DNA from: an uncultured Planctomycetaceae bacterium
GTDB lineage: Bacteria > Planctomycetota > Planctomycetia > Pirellulales > UBA1268
Assembly (NCBI GenBank): GCA_903949225.1
Contig: CAJAYZ010000026.1
Span: 1-7,068 of the forward strand
Direction of reading: 5' to 3'
DNA length: 7,068 nt
Part shown: positions 1 to 6,488 of the stretch, one piece after another
Position numbering within the stretch: the first letter of the stretch is position 1
Layout of the letters: every line of letters starts with the position of its first letter
Notes under the pieces: generated by a model
Told to the model about the DNA's origin: nothing
Seen by the model: only the letters and a program-made list of their open reading frames with translations
The model's database searches: none
Position numbers and translations under genes: made by a program

Positions 1-962
1 AGCGTGTATTCGGTGCCGGCGCTCCCCCGCGGGACTGCGCGGGCTGCGAACGCCGGATCGAAGCGATCGATCTCGAACTCGTCGATGTCGACTCGCACAT
101 GGAGCCGATCGACATTCCCGAGAACAATCAGCGGCTGTCCCGGCGGCGCACCGACAAACTCCCCGGGCCGCACGTTGACTTGCAGCACCTCGCCGGCCAC
201 GAACGACCTCACGGTGAGCCGATCGATGTCGATCTCCGTCTTGGCGAGGTCGGCCTCAGCTTTGAGAACGGCGGCCCGCGACACATCGCGGTCGTAATTC
301 CACGACCCCGCTTCACGGAGGGCAAGCTCCGCCTCGGCCTTCTGGAGGGCCGCGCGGGCGAAGGCATCGGCCTCGCGTTTCTCGATCACGTCCTGCTCGG
401 TGATCACCTGCTTGGCAAACAGATCTTCGGCCCTCCGCAGAGCGTCTGCAGCCGCGATCGCAGTGGCCTTGGCTTCGTTGACGGTGGCCACCAGCGGCGG
501 AATCGTTTCCTGCCGGGGCTCTGCCTCGAGGCGGATCACCTCAGCCTTGGCCTGCGACACCGCCGCTTTCCGCACCTCCAACTCACCGCGCAGATCCCGG
601 TCGTCGAGGCGGAACAGTGGCGTCCCCGCCTCCACCCTGTCACCGACCTTCACGAGCACCTCGACGACGACGCCGGGAGTCGCGGAACCGACGGCGATGT
701 TCTCCGACTGCGCCTCGACGATCCCCGAACAGGCGAGGGTCGCGGCGAACGGCGTCCGCGGTGGCATGGCCGGCGGGGCGGGCGAATGCTCCACCCGTCG
801 GCTGTTCCAGACGAACCAACCGGCGAACGCCGCCAGCGCCAAGGCCGCCAGAGGGAGAGCAATCTGCGTCGCCAGATCGGCGCTGCTCCTGGGGCGTTCG
901 AGACGGTGGTGGACCGGTGCGGGTGGAGCAGAATCCGCGGCTGGGGCGGGAGATTCGTTCAT
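1..962 (-). CDS. HlyD/DevB-type periplasmic adaptor of an ABC exporter (C-terminus missing)
   Basis: Membrane fusion protein expected to link an inner-membrane ABC exporter to an outer-membrane channel. It is open to the left window edge, so about 320 residues are seen and the C-terminus is missing. A Pro/Ala-rich cytoplasmic N-terminus precedes one membrane anchor (about residues 32-52). The first biotinyl-lipoyl half lies at about 90-122 (GVVVEVLVKVGDRVEAGTPL). A long Ala/Glu/Lys/Arg-rich coiled-coil hairpin covers about 125-247. The second lipoyl half follows at about 250-270 (VAGEVLQVNVRPGEFVG), then the start of the beta-barrel domain (VDRLHVRVDIDEFEI). The start at 962 is preferred because AGGA lies 8 bases upstream; an in-frame ATG at 971 lacks a good ribosome site. 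It begins 10 bases after the ATPase stop, so it is very probably cotranscribed. The family assignment is firm, but the exported substrate cannot be read from the sequence. Confidence 0.9.
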   Translation of the reverse strand, partial: MNESPAPAADSAPPAPVHHRLERPRSSADLATQIALPLAALALAAFAGWFVWNSRRVEHSPAPPAMPPRTPFAATLACSGIVEAQSENIAVGSATPGVVVEVLVKVGDRVEAGTPLFRLDDRDLRGELEVRKAAVSQAKAEVIRLEAEPRQETIPPLVATVNEAKATAIAAADALRRAEDLFAKQVITEQDVIEKREADAFARAALQKAEAELALREAGSWNYDRDVSRAAVLKAEADLAKTEIDIDRLTVRSFVAGEVLQVNVRPGEFVGAPPGQPLIVLGNVDRLHVRVDIDEFEIDRFDPAFAARAVPRGSAGTEYT

Positions 963-972
963 TGTTTGCATC

Positions 973-1713
973 CTATGTGTCGTGCGACGGCGCACCAATC
1001 TCTCCCCTTCGCCGTGCCTCGATCGACACGATCTGTCCGTCCTCCATCGTCGCGATCCGGTCGGCATACGGATACACCCGCTGGTCGTGGGTGACGACGA
1101 TCACGACCCTGTCCGGACGAACGGCAAGCCCGGAAATCAGTTCCATGGTGATCCGACCATTCTCGGCGTCGAGGGCGCTGGTCGGCTCATCGCAGATCAG
1201 GAGGCGGGGCTCATGAACGAGCGCCCGGGCGATCGCCACACGCTGCTGCTGACCGCCGGAAAGCTCGCTTGGCAGATTCGTCAGCCGGCTCCCGAGCCCA
1301 AGCCGGTCGAGGAGGGCAGCCGCGGCCGGGAGGGCCCTTGCCCGCGACCAGCCGGCGATGATCAGCGGCACCGCCGCATTCTCCACGGCCGTGAGGGCAG
1401 GGAGGAGATTGAATGACTGGAAGATGAAGCCAACGTTCGCGCGGCGGAACCGCACCCGCGCCGCCGGTGACATGGAGACAAGATCCTCTCCGAAGACCTG
1501 CACGTCCCCACCGGTGGGCTGGAGCGTGCCGGCGATGATCGAGACGAGCGTCGTCTTTCCGCATCCGCTCGGGCCGACGAGCATCAGCAACTCGCCGTGG
1601 GGAATGTCGAGGTCGACGCCGCGCAGCGCCCGTGCCACGGCATCACCGGAGCCAAAGTCGCGTGTCACGCCCCGGACCTGGACGGCGGGCGACTGGAGGG
1701 CGGAGGAGGGCAT
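973..1713 (-). CDS. ABC exporter ATP-binding protein (MacB/LolD/DevA type)
   Basis: Cytoplasmic ATPase of 246 residues, the usual length for single-domain ATPases that pair with FtsX-like permeases. All key motifs are intact: Walker A GPSGCGKTT at 47-55, Q-loop glutamine at 99 (FIFQSFNLLP), signature LSGGQQQR at 151-158, Walker B LLICDEPTSALD at 171-182, and switch histidine at 209 (VVTHD). The signature and the EPTSALDAENG stretch are typical of the MacB/LolD/DevA branch, which powers mechanotransmission-type exporters. The gene lies 36 bases downstream of the permease and ends 10 bases before the adaptor start, which fits a permease-ATPase-adaptor operon. No strong Shine-Dalgarno is seen before the ATG, so translation may depend on the upstream gene. 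The substrate is unknown. Confidence 0.95.
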   Translation of the reverse strand: MPSSALQSPAVQVRGVTRDFGSGDAVARALRGVDLDIPHGELLMLVGPSGCGKTTLVSIIAGTLQPTGGDVQVFGEDLVSMSPAARVRFRRANVGFIFQSFNLLPALTAVENAAVPLIIAGWSRARALPAAAALLDRLGLGSRLTNLPSELSGGQQQRVAIARALVHEPRLLICDEPTSALDAENGRITMELISGLAVRPDRVVIVVTHDQRVYPYADRIATMEDGQIVSIEARRRGEIGAPSHDT

Positions 1714-1749
1714 CGGGATTCAGCCGTGGCGGCGGGAATGGAAGATCGA

Positions 1750-2886
1750 TCAGCCCCGGAAGACGATCGCCGGGTCGACGATGAACACCCGGCGGATCGA
1801 CAGGAGGCTCGCCAGGAGCACGATCAGAAAGACCGCCACGCCAGTGATCACGAGCACCTGCCAAGGCATGTAGAACGAGAGCTTCGAAAATGATCGCGTG
1901 CCCCATCCGAACAGCGCCGCGAGGCCGACGCCGACGCCGAGCCCGACGAACCCCACATGGAGGGCCTGGGCGAGGACCATGAGCAGGATCGTCCCGTTGC
2001 CGGTGCCCATCGCCTTGAGGGCCCCGAATTGACGGAGATTCTCCACGATGAACAGATAGAAAGTCTGCCCCGCGATGGCGGTGCCGACGAGGAAGCCGAG
2101 CCCCACCGTGATGCCGAAATTGATCGGGATCCCGGTGTTGAGCAGATAGTAGCGGATCGTCTTGGCGAGGAAGTCGTCGCGCGAGAGGGCCTGGAGCCCG
2201 GTCTGGCCGCTGATCCGCCCGGCCAACTCCGCCGCGGCGACGCCGGGGGCCGGTTCGGCGAGGACAAACGACAGCACCTTGCGCTCCGGCGGCGCGAACC
2301 GGACGGCCTGGGAGTATCGCGTGTACACCACCGGAAAGCTCTGGAAGGTCTTGCGGGCCTTGGCGAGGCCGACGATCACCGCCCGCCGGTCGTTCATCTC
2401 GATGATTCGCCCGCGCTTGAATGGTTCATCCGGCCAGAGCTTCCGGTATCCGACGATGTCCATGATCACCGCGTCGGGGGCCCGGAGGTCGTCGATGCTT
2501 CCCTCGATCATGTTCAGCGGAGCGCCGATGAACGTGGCGTCGTCGAGGCCGAGGAGGATCACCTGCTCATAGGAACCCCCTTCGAGCCTGGCCCGGGCGA
2601 TCCCCTTGTAGAGCCGGACGGCCCAGTCGACACCGGGCACTCCCCGCACCCGGTAGAGGTGGGTGTCGGCCATCGGCTTGACGTCATCGACGTATTTCAC
2701 TTTTGGGTCCATCACCCAGATCCCCGCCCCCTCGACATCGAGGATCTGGCTTACCGTCAGGGCCATCAATCCACAGAAGATCGACGACTGCTGGGCGATG
2801 AGGAGCGCGGCGAAGGCGACGCCGAACACGATGCCGAGATACTTGGCACGGTTCCCGATCAACATTTTCCAGGCGATCCAAATCAT
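1750..2886 (-). CDS. FtsX-like ABC exporter permease (DevC/MacB-type)
   Basis: Inner-membrane permease of 378 residues with the four-helix layout of FtsX/DevC proteins. Helix 1 is at about 16-42, a large extracytoplasmic domain at about 45-245, and three C-terminal helices at about 254-280, 298-326 and 342-364. The segment ENLRQFGALKAMG after helix 2 is the coupling-helix region expected to contact the ATPase. The C-terminal IRRVFIVDPAIVFRG resembles the family ending in which basic residues precede a DPA motif. An ATG at 2943, abutting the stop of the previous gene, would add 19 residues unlike a permease N-terminus. The ATG at 2886 is preferred because GGGA lies just upstream and the protein then begins MIWIAWKMLIGNRAKYLGI, like DevC relatives. 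Together with the two downstream genes it should form a tripartite exporter. Confidence 0.92.
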   Translation of the reverse strand: MIWIAWKMLIGNRAKYLGIVFGVAFAALLIAQQSSIFCGLMALTVSQILDVEGAGIWVMDPKVKYVDDVKPMADTHLYRVRGVPGVDWAVRLYKGIARARLEGGSYEQVILLGLDDATFIGAPLNMIEGSIDDLRAPDAVIMDIVGYRKLWPDEPFKRGRIIEMNDRRAVIVGLAKARKTFQSFPVVYTRYSQAVRFAPPERKVLSFVLAEPAPGVAAAELAGRISGQTGLQALSRDDFLAKTIRYYLLNTGIPINFGITVGLGFLVGTAIAGQTFYLFIVENLRQFGALKAMGTGNGTILLMVLAQALHVGFVGLGVGVGLAALFGWGTRSFSKLSFYMPWQVLVITGVAVFLIVLLASLLSIRRVFIVDPAIVFRG

Positions 2887-2943
2887 GGCTTCCCAAATCT
2901 CCGGGCCTGGGCATCCAACGGTTGCGGATCGGCCGCGCGCCAT

Positions 2944-3660
2944 TCAGCGTTTACGGGGGGACGTTCGATCACGAACGGCGATGAAACCCCGGCGGATGAT
3001 GGCCGCCGACCGGCGGGCAATGTTGAAGCCATTCCGCGCGGTGTGACGCGTCACAAGCCCGGTGCGGTGTTGGCTTTCGATGCGGATCTCATGCGGACGC
3101 AAGTGCAGCACGGCAGCCCCCTCCTCAACCGCCGGTTGGTGGGTCCGGACAATTTCGGCGACCTCGTCGAAGTCGAATGTCGTCACGCTTCCGACCGCAT
3201 CGACTCCGGATGGAGCGACGGCTCCGACACCAATGCCACCCCGACACATGTCGAGCACGTTGTCGAGCCGGTCGTCCACGAACAGGCATCGCGACGGACT
3301 GACACCGAACCGACTCCGCAGTCTGGGAAGCGCGAGGCTCTTCCGCATTCCATGGCTTGCCAAACGCAGCCACTGCCCGGACAGCACCGCCGACGAGAGG
3401 ATGTCGTTGGCACAGAGACAACGATCCAACCATCTTCGGCCCAATCCAGCGGCCCCGAGGATCGCCTCGGCTTCCGGACGGGAACGGTGGGTGAGGAAAA
3501 AAACCTCGGCCCCTAGCTGCTCCAGCCTCGACTCGAGGCCGTCGTGGAGGACGAGAACCTCCTCCGACGAACCCGCCACCGAAGTCTCAAGGACGAGGAC
3601 TCCGTCAATATCAAGGACAACCGTTTTCACGCCGCGGCATTTCCGTTCGGGCGCTGTCAT
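2944..3660 (-). CDS. HAD-superfamily phosphatase-like protein
   Basis: Predicted cytoplasmic protein of 238 residues with the HAD hydrolase motifs. Motif I is VVLDIDGVL, with nucleophile D17 and acid D19. Motif II is FFLTHRS, with T57. A candidate motif III lysine is K107, and motif IV is CLFVDDRLDN, with D129 and D130. Only about 38 residues separate motifs I and II, and about 50 separate II and III, so no large cap domain is present. Such capless forms often act on large or exposed phosphorylated substrates. About 100 residues follow motif IV and end in a strongly basic tail (ARRSAAIIRRGFIAVRDR), for which I recognise no domain. The ATG overlaps the stop of the upstream PRTase gene as ATGA, implying translational coupling and a shared pathway. 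A much longer reading from 4047 exists but would run through the PRTase gene. Phosphatase activity is inferred; the substrate is unknown. Confidence 0.8.
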   Translation of the reverse strand: MTAPERKCRGVKTVVLDIDGVLVLETSVAGSSEEVLVLHDGLESRLEQLGAEVFFLTHRSRPEAEAILGAAGLGRRWLDRCLCANDILSSAVLSGQWLRLASHGMRKSLALPRLRSRFGVSPSRCLFVDDRLDNVLDMCRGGIGVGAVAPSGVDAVGSVTTFDFDEVAEIVRTHQPAVEEGAAVLHLRPHEIRIESQHRTGLVTRHTARNGFNIARRSAAIIRRGFIAVRDRTSPRKR

Positions 3661-4274
3661 AGCATCACATGCCCCCGCTGCTTCAACTCGCGGAGGAAGT
3701 CGCTCCAGTACGGACTGCTGGTCGACCAAGGATACGTGTGGACGGTGGGGCTGATATGGACGTCCGGCGTGACACCGTCCACGAGTTTCCTCTGCGGAAG
3801 ATAGACCGCCAACGGCGTCCAGGAAAGGCACGCCACGATGACGTCCTTCGCCCCCGCCCGCACCATCATGTCCCGTGCCATAGCGACCGTTTGGCCACTC
3901 TCGATGCAGTCGTCCACCAGCGCGACGACCTTTCCATGGAAGACTCCGTTCCCCGACTGCGGAGACTCTTTCGGCGGCTTCAGCCGCTCCGATCGCAGCA
4001 GCAGCCACGCCATCGGTCGCCGAAGGATTGTGTGATCGTAGAGCCAAGCGAGAAGTCGCCTCGCCCCCGGCACCCTCGTCAGCGCCTTCTTCACGCCACT
4101 CCCCTGACGCTGGATTTTCATCGACTCAAGGGGCAGCGACAGAGATGTGGCGACGATATCGGCCACGAGGAGGCCACCGTTGGCAATCCCCAGCACGATG
4201 TCCGGTCGGGGCTCGACATCCGCTAATCGGCGGGCGAGTTCCTCCGACAGCACGCATGCTTCCCGGAGCGTCAT
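3657..4274 (-). CDS. Phosphoribosyltransferase-like protein
   Basis: Predicted type I phosphoribosyltransferase fold of about 205 residues. It would transfer phosphoribosyl from PRPP to a base, or do the reverse. The PRPP-binding signature is clear at about 117-129 (VVALVDDCIESGQT), with the paired acidic residues D121 and D122. An N-terminal PDIVLGIANGGLLVADI segment at 25-41 matches the first strand and pyrophosphate-loop region. A TYPWSTSSPYW segment at 180-190 resembles the aromatic PW element of the hood in guanine/xanthine-type enzymes. Between these, residues about 60-112 form a longer-than-usual insert rich in Arg, Leu and Trp. The start is uncertain: the ATG at 4274 has only a weak ribosome site, and an in-frame GTG at 4361 would add 29 residues. 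It is the first gene of the leftward group and overlaps the HAD gene by four bases. It could be a nucleobase salvage enzyme, or a non-catalytic PRPP-sensing or biosynthetic relative. Confidence 0.82.
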   Translation of the reverse strand: MTLREACVLSEELARRLADVEPRPDIVLGIANGGLLVADIVATSLSLPLESMKIQRQGSGVKKALTRVPGARRLLAWLYDHTILRRPMAWLLLRSERLKPPKESPQSGNGVFHGKVVALVDDCIESGQTVAMARDMMVRAGAKDVIVACLSWTPLAVYLPQRKLVDGVTPDVHISPTVHTYPWSTSSPYWSDFLRELKQRGHVML

Positions 4275-4465
4275 GGTCTCGCACTGTCGAGACCGCTCAA
4301 ATCGCGCGATGACATCCGAGTCGATGGCAGTTCGTTCGAGCTTTGGTCCCACGCTGCACACCCACGTTGTCGACCGATTCCCGACAGGGCTTCACGATGG
4401 CACCGGTGCCGCGGCCCCGCTCAAGAAGCTGGGCGGGCCACGGATTCCCTGTATGAAGCCTCCGC

Positions 4466-4471
4466 TTTATA
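4466..4471 (-). promoter_or_regulatory. Candidate -10 box for the leftward operon
   Basis: On the minus strand this reads TATAAA, the most AT-rich hexamer in a GC-rich divergent intergenic stretch. It would start transcription near 4459 and give a 5' leader of roughly 100 to 185 bases, depending on the PRTase start codon. No good -35 box is visible at 16-18 bases spacing, so this is a weak call. Confidence 0.3.
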
Positions 4472-4559
4472 CCGACAGCGGCGGCAGGCTGCCACCGCCC
4501 CAGAGAAGCAGCGTTCGGCACGGCCGCCAGCGACTCCGCGATGGCAGCCAGCGTTGATC

Positions 4560-4568
4560 TGCTATCAT
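4560..4568 (+). promoter_or_regulatory. Candidate extended -10 element for recQ
   Basis: The sequence TGCTATCAT matches the extended -10 form TGnTATAAT with one mismatch. A start near 4575 would leave a leader of about 24 bases before the GTG at 4599. It would also put the TTG at 4554 upstream of the transcript, which supports the GTG as the true start. The -35 region is poor. Confidence 0.35.
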
Positions 4569-4587
4569 CCGGTTCCACCGACGTCGT

Positions 4588-4591
4588 CAGG
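4588..4591 (+). promoter_or_regulatory. Candidate ribosome binding site for recQ
   Basis: CAGG lies seven bases upstream of the GTG at 4599, a normal spacing. No comparable site precedes the TTG at 4554, so this weak site helps choose the start. Confidence 0.35.
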
Positions 4592-4598
4592 TACCCAC

Positions 4599-6488
4599 GT
4601 GCCAGGGCAGGCTGCCCCCCCACCCTCCGATCCGCCCGGCCCGTCGGCATGCGAACCTGTGCCGACCGATCCGCGCATCTCCGCGGTGCTCGCACGCTGG
4701 TGGGGCTTCGACCAACTCCGCCCGCTCCAGTCGGAGGCGATCGCGGCGGCCCTCGACGGCCACGACTCGGTCGTCGTCATGCCTACCGGCGGGGGAAAGA
4801 GCCTCTGCTACCAGTTACCGCCGCTGGTCGGTGAGACCACCGACGTCGTCGTCTCGCCGCTGGTGGCGTTGATGAAAGATCAAGTCGACGCCCTCGAGGC
4901 GATCGGCTACCCCGCGGCCGCGCTCCACTCTCAGATGTCCCAAGAGGAGCGAACGAACGTCCGCGATCGGCTCGCCGCCGGGGAATTGCGGCTCCTGTTC
5001 ACGGCGCCGGAGCGGCTCGTCAACAGCGGGCTCCTCGACCTCCTCGCCCGTGTCGGCGTGAAGCGATTCGCGATCGACGAGGCCCACTGCATCAGCCAGT
5101 GGGGCCACGACTTCCGCCCCGAATACCGCCAGCTGGCCCTCCTCCGCGACCGCTTCCCCGCAGCGAGCGTCCACGCCTTCACGGCCACCGCCACGCCGCG
5201 TGTCCGGGCCGACATCGCCGCCCAGCTCCACCTCCGCTCGCCGCGGGTGCTCCTCGGAACATTCGACCGGCCAAACCTCTGCTACCGCGTCGTCCCCCGC
5301 ACCGACCGGATCACGCAGACGCTCACGACACTCGGCCGCCACCGTGGCGAAGCGTCGATCGTCTACTGCATCTCGCGGAAGGAGACCGAGCAACTTGCCG
5401 CCCGGCTCGCCGCCGAGGGGATCCTCGCCAAGCCCTACCACGCCGGACTCGACCCGACCAAGCGGCGCCGCACCCAGGAAGCATTCGCCCGCGAAACGAT
5501 CGACGTCGTCGTCGCGACTGTCGCCTTCGGCATGGGGATCGACCGCTCCGACGTCCGCCTCGTCCTCCACACCTCGCTTCCCAAGAGCCTCGAGGCCTAC
5601 CAGCAGGAGACGGGACGGGCCGGCCGCGACGGACTGGCGGCCGAGTGCGTCCTCCTCTACTCCTCCGCCGACGTCTTCAGTTGGGAATCGCTCGTGCGGA
5701 AGAGCGCCGGCGAATCGGATCTCGATCCTGACGAGCAGGAACGACTGATCGCCGGGCAGCTCGAACACCTCCACGCGATGCGTCGGTATGCCCAGGCCGC
5801 GCGCTGCCGGCATGCGGCGCTCTCGGAGTATTTTGGCCAGGCCTACGGCCCCGAGCCCTGCGGGGCGTGCGACGTGTGCCTCGGCGAGACGGAGAGCCTC
5901 CCGGATTCGACCGTGATGGCCCAAAAGCTGATCTCCTGCGTGGCCCGGGTCGGCGAGCGCTTCGGGGTCCGCCATGTCTGCGAGGTCCTCCGCGGCGCGA
6001 AGACTGACGGGATCGTCCGCCACGGCCACGACCGGCTGTCGACGTTCGGATTGCTCGCCGCCATTGACCAGCGAACCGCCGAGAACCTCGTCCACCAACT
6101 CCTCGACCAGGGCCTCCTCGACCGCAGCCCCGGAGATCGTCCGGTGGTGTTGCTCAACGCCCTCTCTTGGGAGGTGATGCGCGGGCAGCGGCCGGTGGTG
6201 CTTCTCGAACCGCGGGCCGGAAGGGCGAAAGCCTCGAAGGCCGACGCCGACGACTGGCAGGGCGTCGACCGCGATCTCTTCGAGCGGCTCCGATCCTGGC
6301 GGCGGCGGGTCGCCGAGGCCCGCGGCAAGCCGGCCTGGACGATCCTCGACGACAAGGCGCTGCGCGCGATCGCCCGGGACAAGCCGACGAGCCCGGCGGC
6401 CCTGCTGCGGGTGAAGGGGATCGGTGAGAAGCGCCTGGCCGATTTCGGGGAGGCGATCCTCGATCTCGTCGCCGGAAAGCCCGTCTGA
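4599..6488 (+). CDS. recQ: ATP-dependent DNA helicase RecQ
   Basis: A 3'-5' superfamily 2 DNA helicase that unwinds recombination and repair intermediates in the cytoplasm. With the GTG start at 4599 it is 629 residues, close to the roughly 610 of E. coli RecQ. Visible in order are: an FDQLRPLQ motif 0; Walker A PTGGGKS with K67; the DEAH box at 160-163 followed by CISQWGHDFRPEY, the aromatic-rich loop; TATATP at 195-200; FGMGIDRSDVRLV; and motif VI QETGRAGRDG at 336-345 with the arginine finger. Four zinc-binding cysteines follow at 403, 421, 424 and 427. A winged-helix region covers about 437-545 and an HRDC domain about 560-627, with a helix-hairpin-like VKGIGEKRLADFG. All catalytic residues seem intact. 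An upstream TTG at 4554 would add 15 residues, and a GTG at 4659 would remove 20. It is transcribed divergently from the exporter operon, and its stop overlaps the next gene. Confidence 0.96.
   Translation: MPGQAAPPPSDPPGPSACEPVPTDPRISAVLARWWGFDQLRPLQSEAIAAALDGHDSVVVMPTGGGKSLCYQLPPLVGETTDVVVSPLVALMKDQVDALEAIGYPAAALHSQMSQEERTNVRDRLAAGELRLLFTAPERLVNSGLLDLLARVGVKRFAIDEAHCISQWGHDFRPEYRQLALLRDRFPAASVHAFTATATPRVRADIAAQLHLRSPRVLLGTFDRPNLCYRVVPRTDRITQTLTTLGRHRGEASIVYCISRKETEQLAARLAAEGILAKPYHAGLDPTKRRRTQEAFARETIDVVVATVAFGMGIDRSDVRLVLHTSLPKSLEAYQQETGRAGRDGLAAECVLLYSSADVFSWESLVRKSAGESDLDPDEQERLIAGQLEHLHAMRRYAQAARCRHAALSEYFGQAYGPEPCGACDVCLGETESLPDSTVMAQKLISCVARVGERFGVRHVCEVLRGAKTDGIVRHGHDRLSTFGLLAAIDQRTAENLVHQLLDQGLLDRSPGDRPVVLLNALSWEVMRGQRPVVLLEPRAGRAKASKADADDWQGVDRDLFERLRSWRRRVAEARGKPAWTILDDKALRAIARDKPTSPAALLRVKGIGEKRLADFGEAILDLVAGKPV

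Larger units (their letters stand above)
4275..4598. other. Divergent intergenic region between the leftward operon and recQ
   Basis: About 320 bases separate the preferred starts of the two divergent transcription units; the gap is about 190 bases if the upstream alternative starts (GTG 4361, TTG 4554) are used. The region holds weak promoter-like sequences on both strands and a small GC-rich imperfect hairpin around 4480-4500 (GGCGGCA / TGCC-CCGCC type). No tRNA, small-RNA or terminator signature and no convincing protein-coding frame was recognised. Confidence 0.6.

Noticed and set aside
101..235. Repeated GAGCCGATCGA-like sequences near 102 and 215
   Set aside because: These encode similar short peptide stretches (VDRLHV and DIDRLTV) in the adaptor. 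The similarity looks like coding coincidence, not an operator or repeat array.
99..1094. A 331-codon open frame on the plus strand
   Set aside because: It is antisense to the HlyD-type adaptor, which shows clear lipoyl and coiled-coil features.
2887..2943. Earlier permease start at 2943 abutting the HAD stop
   Set aside because: The added residues do not look like a permease N-terminus and the ATG lacks a ribosome site, although coupling from the HAD stop cannot be fully excluded.
1957..3516. A 519-codon open frame on the plus strand
   Set aside because: It is antisense to both the permease and the HAD gene, with no recognisable domain and biased composition.
3661..4047. N-terminal extension of the HAD frame up to 4047
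   Set aside because: It would overlap the PRTase gene almost completely. The ATG at 3660 matches the HAD fold start and gives the ATGA overlap.
4297..4695. A 132-codon minus-strand frame across the intergenic region
   Set aside because: It has no motif, overlaps the recQ 5' end and the PRTase 5' region, and lacks a ribosome site.
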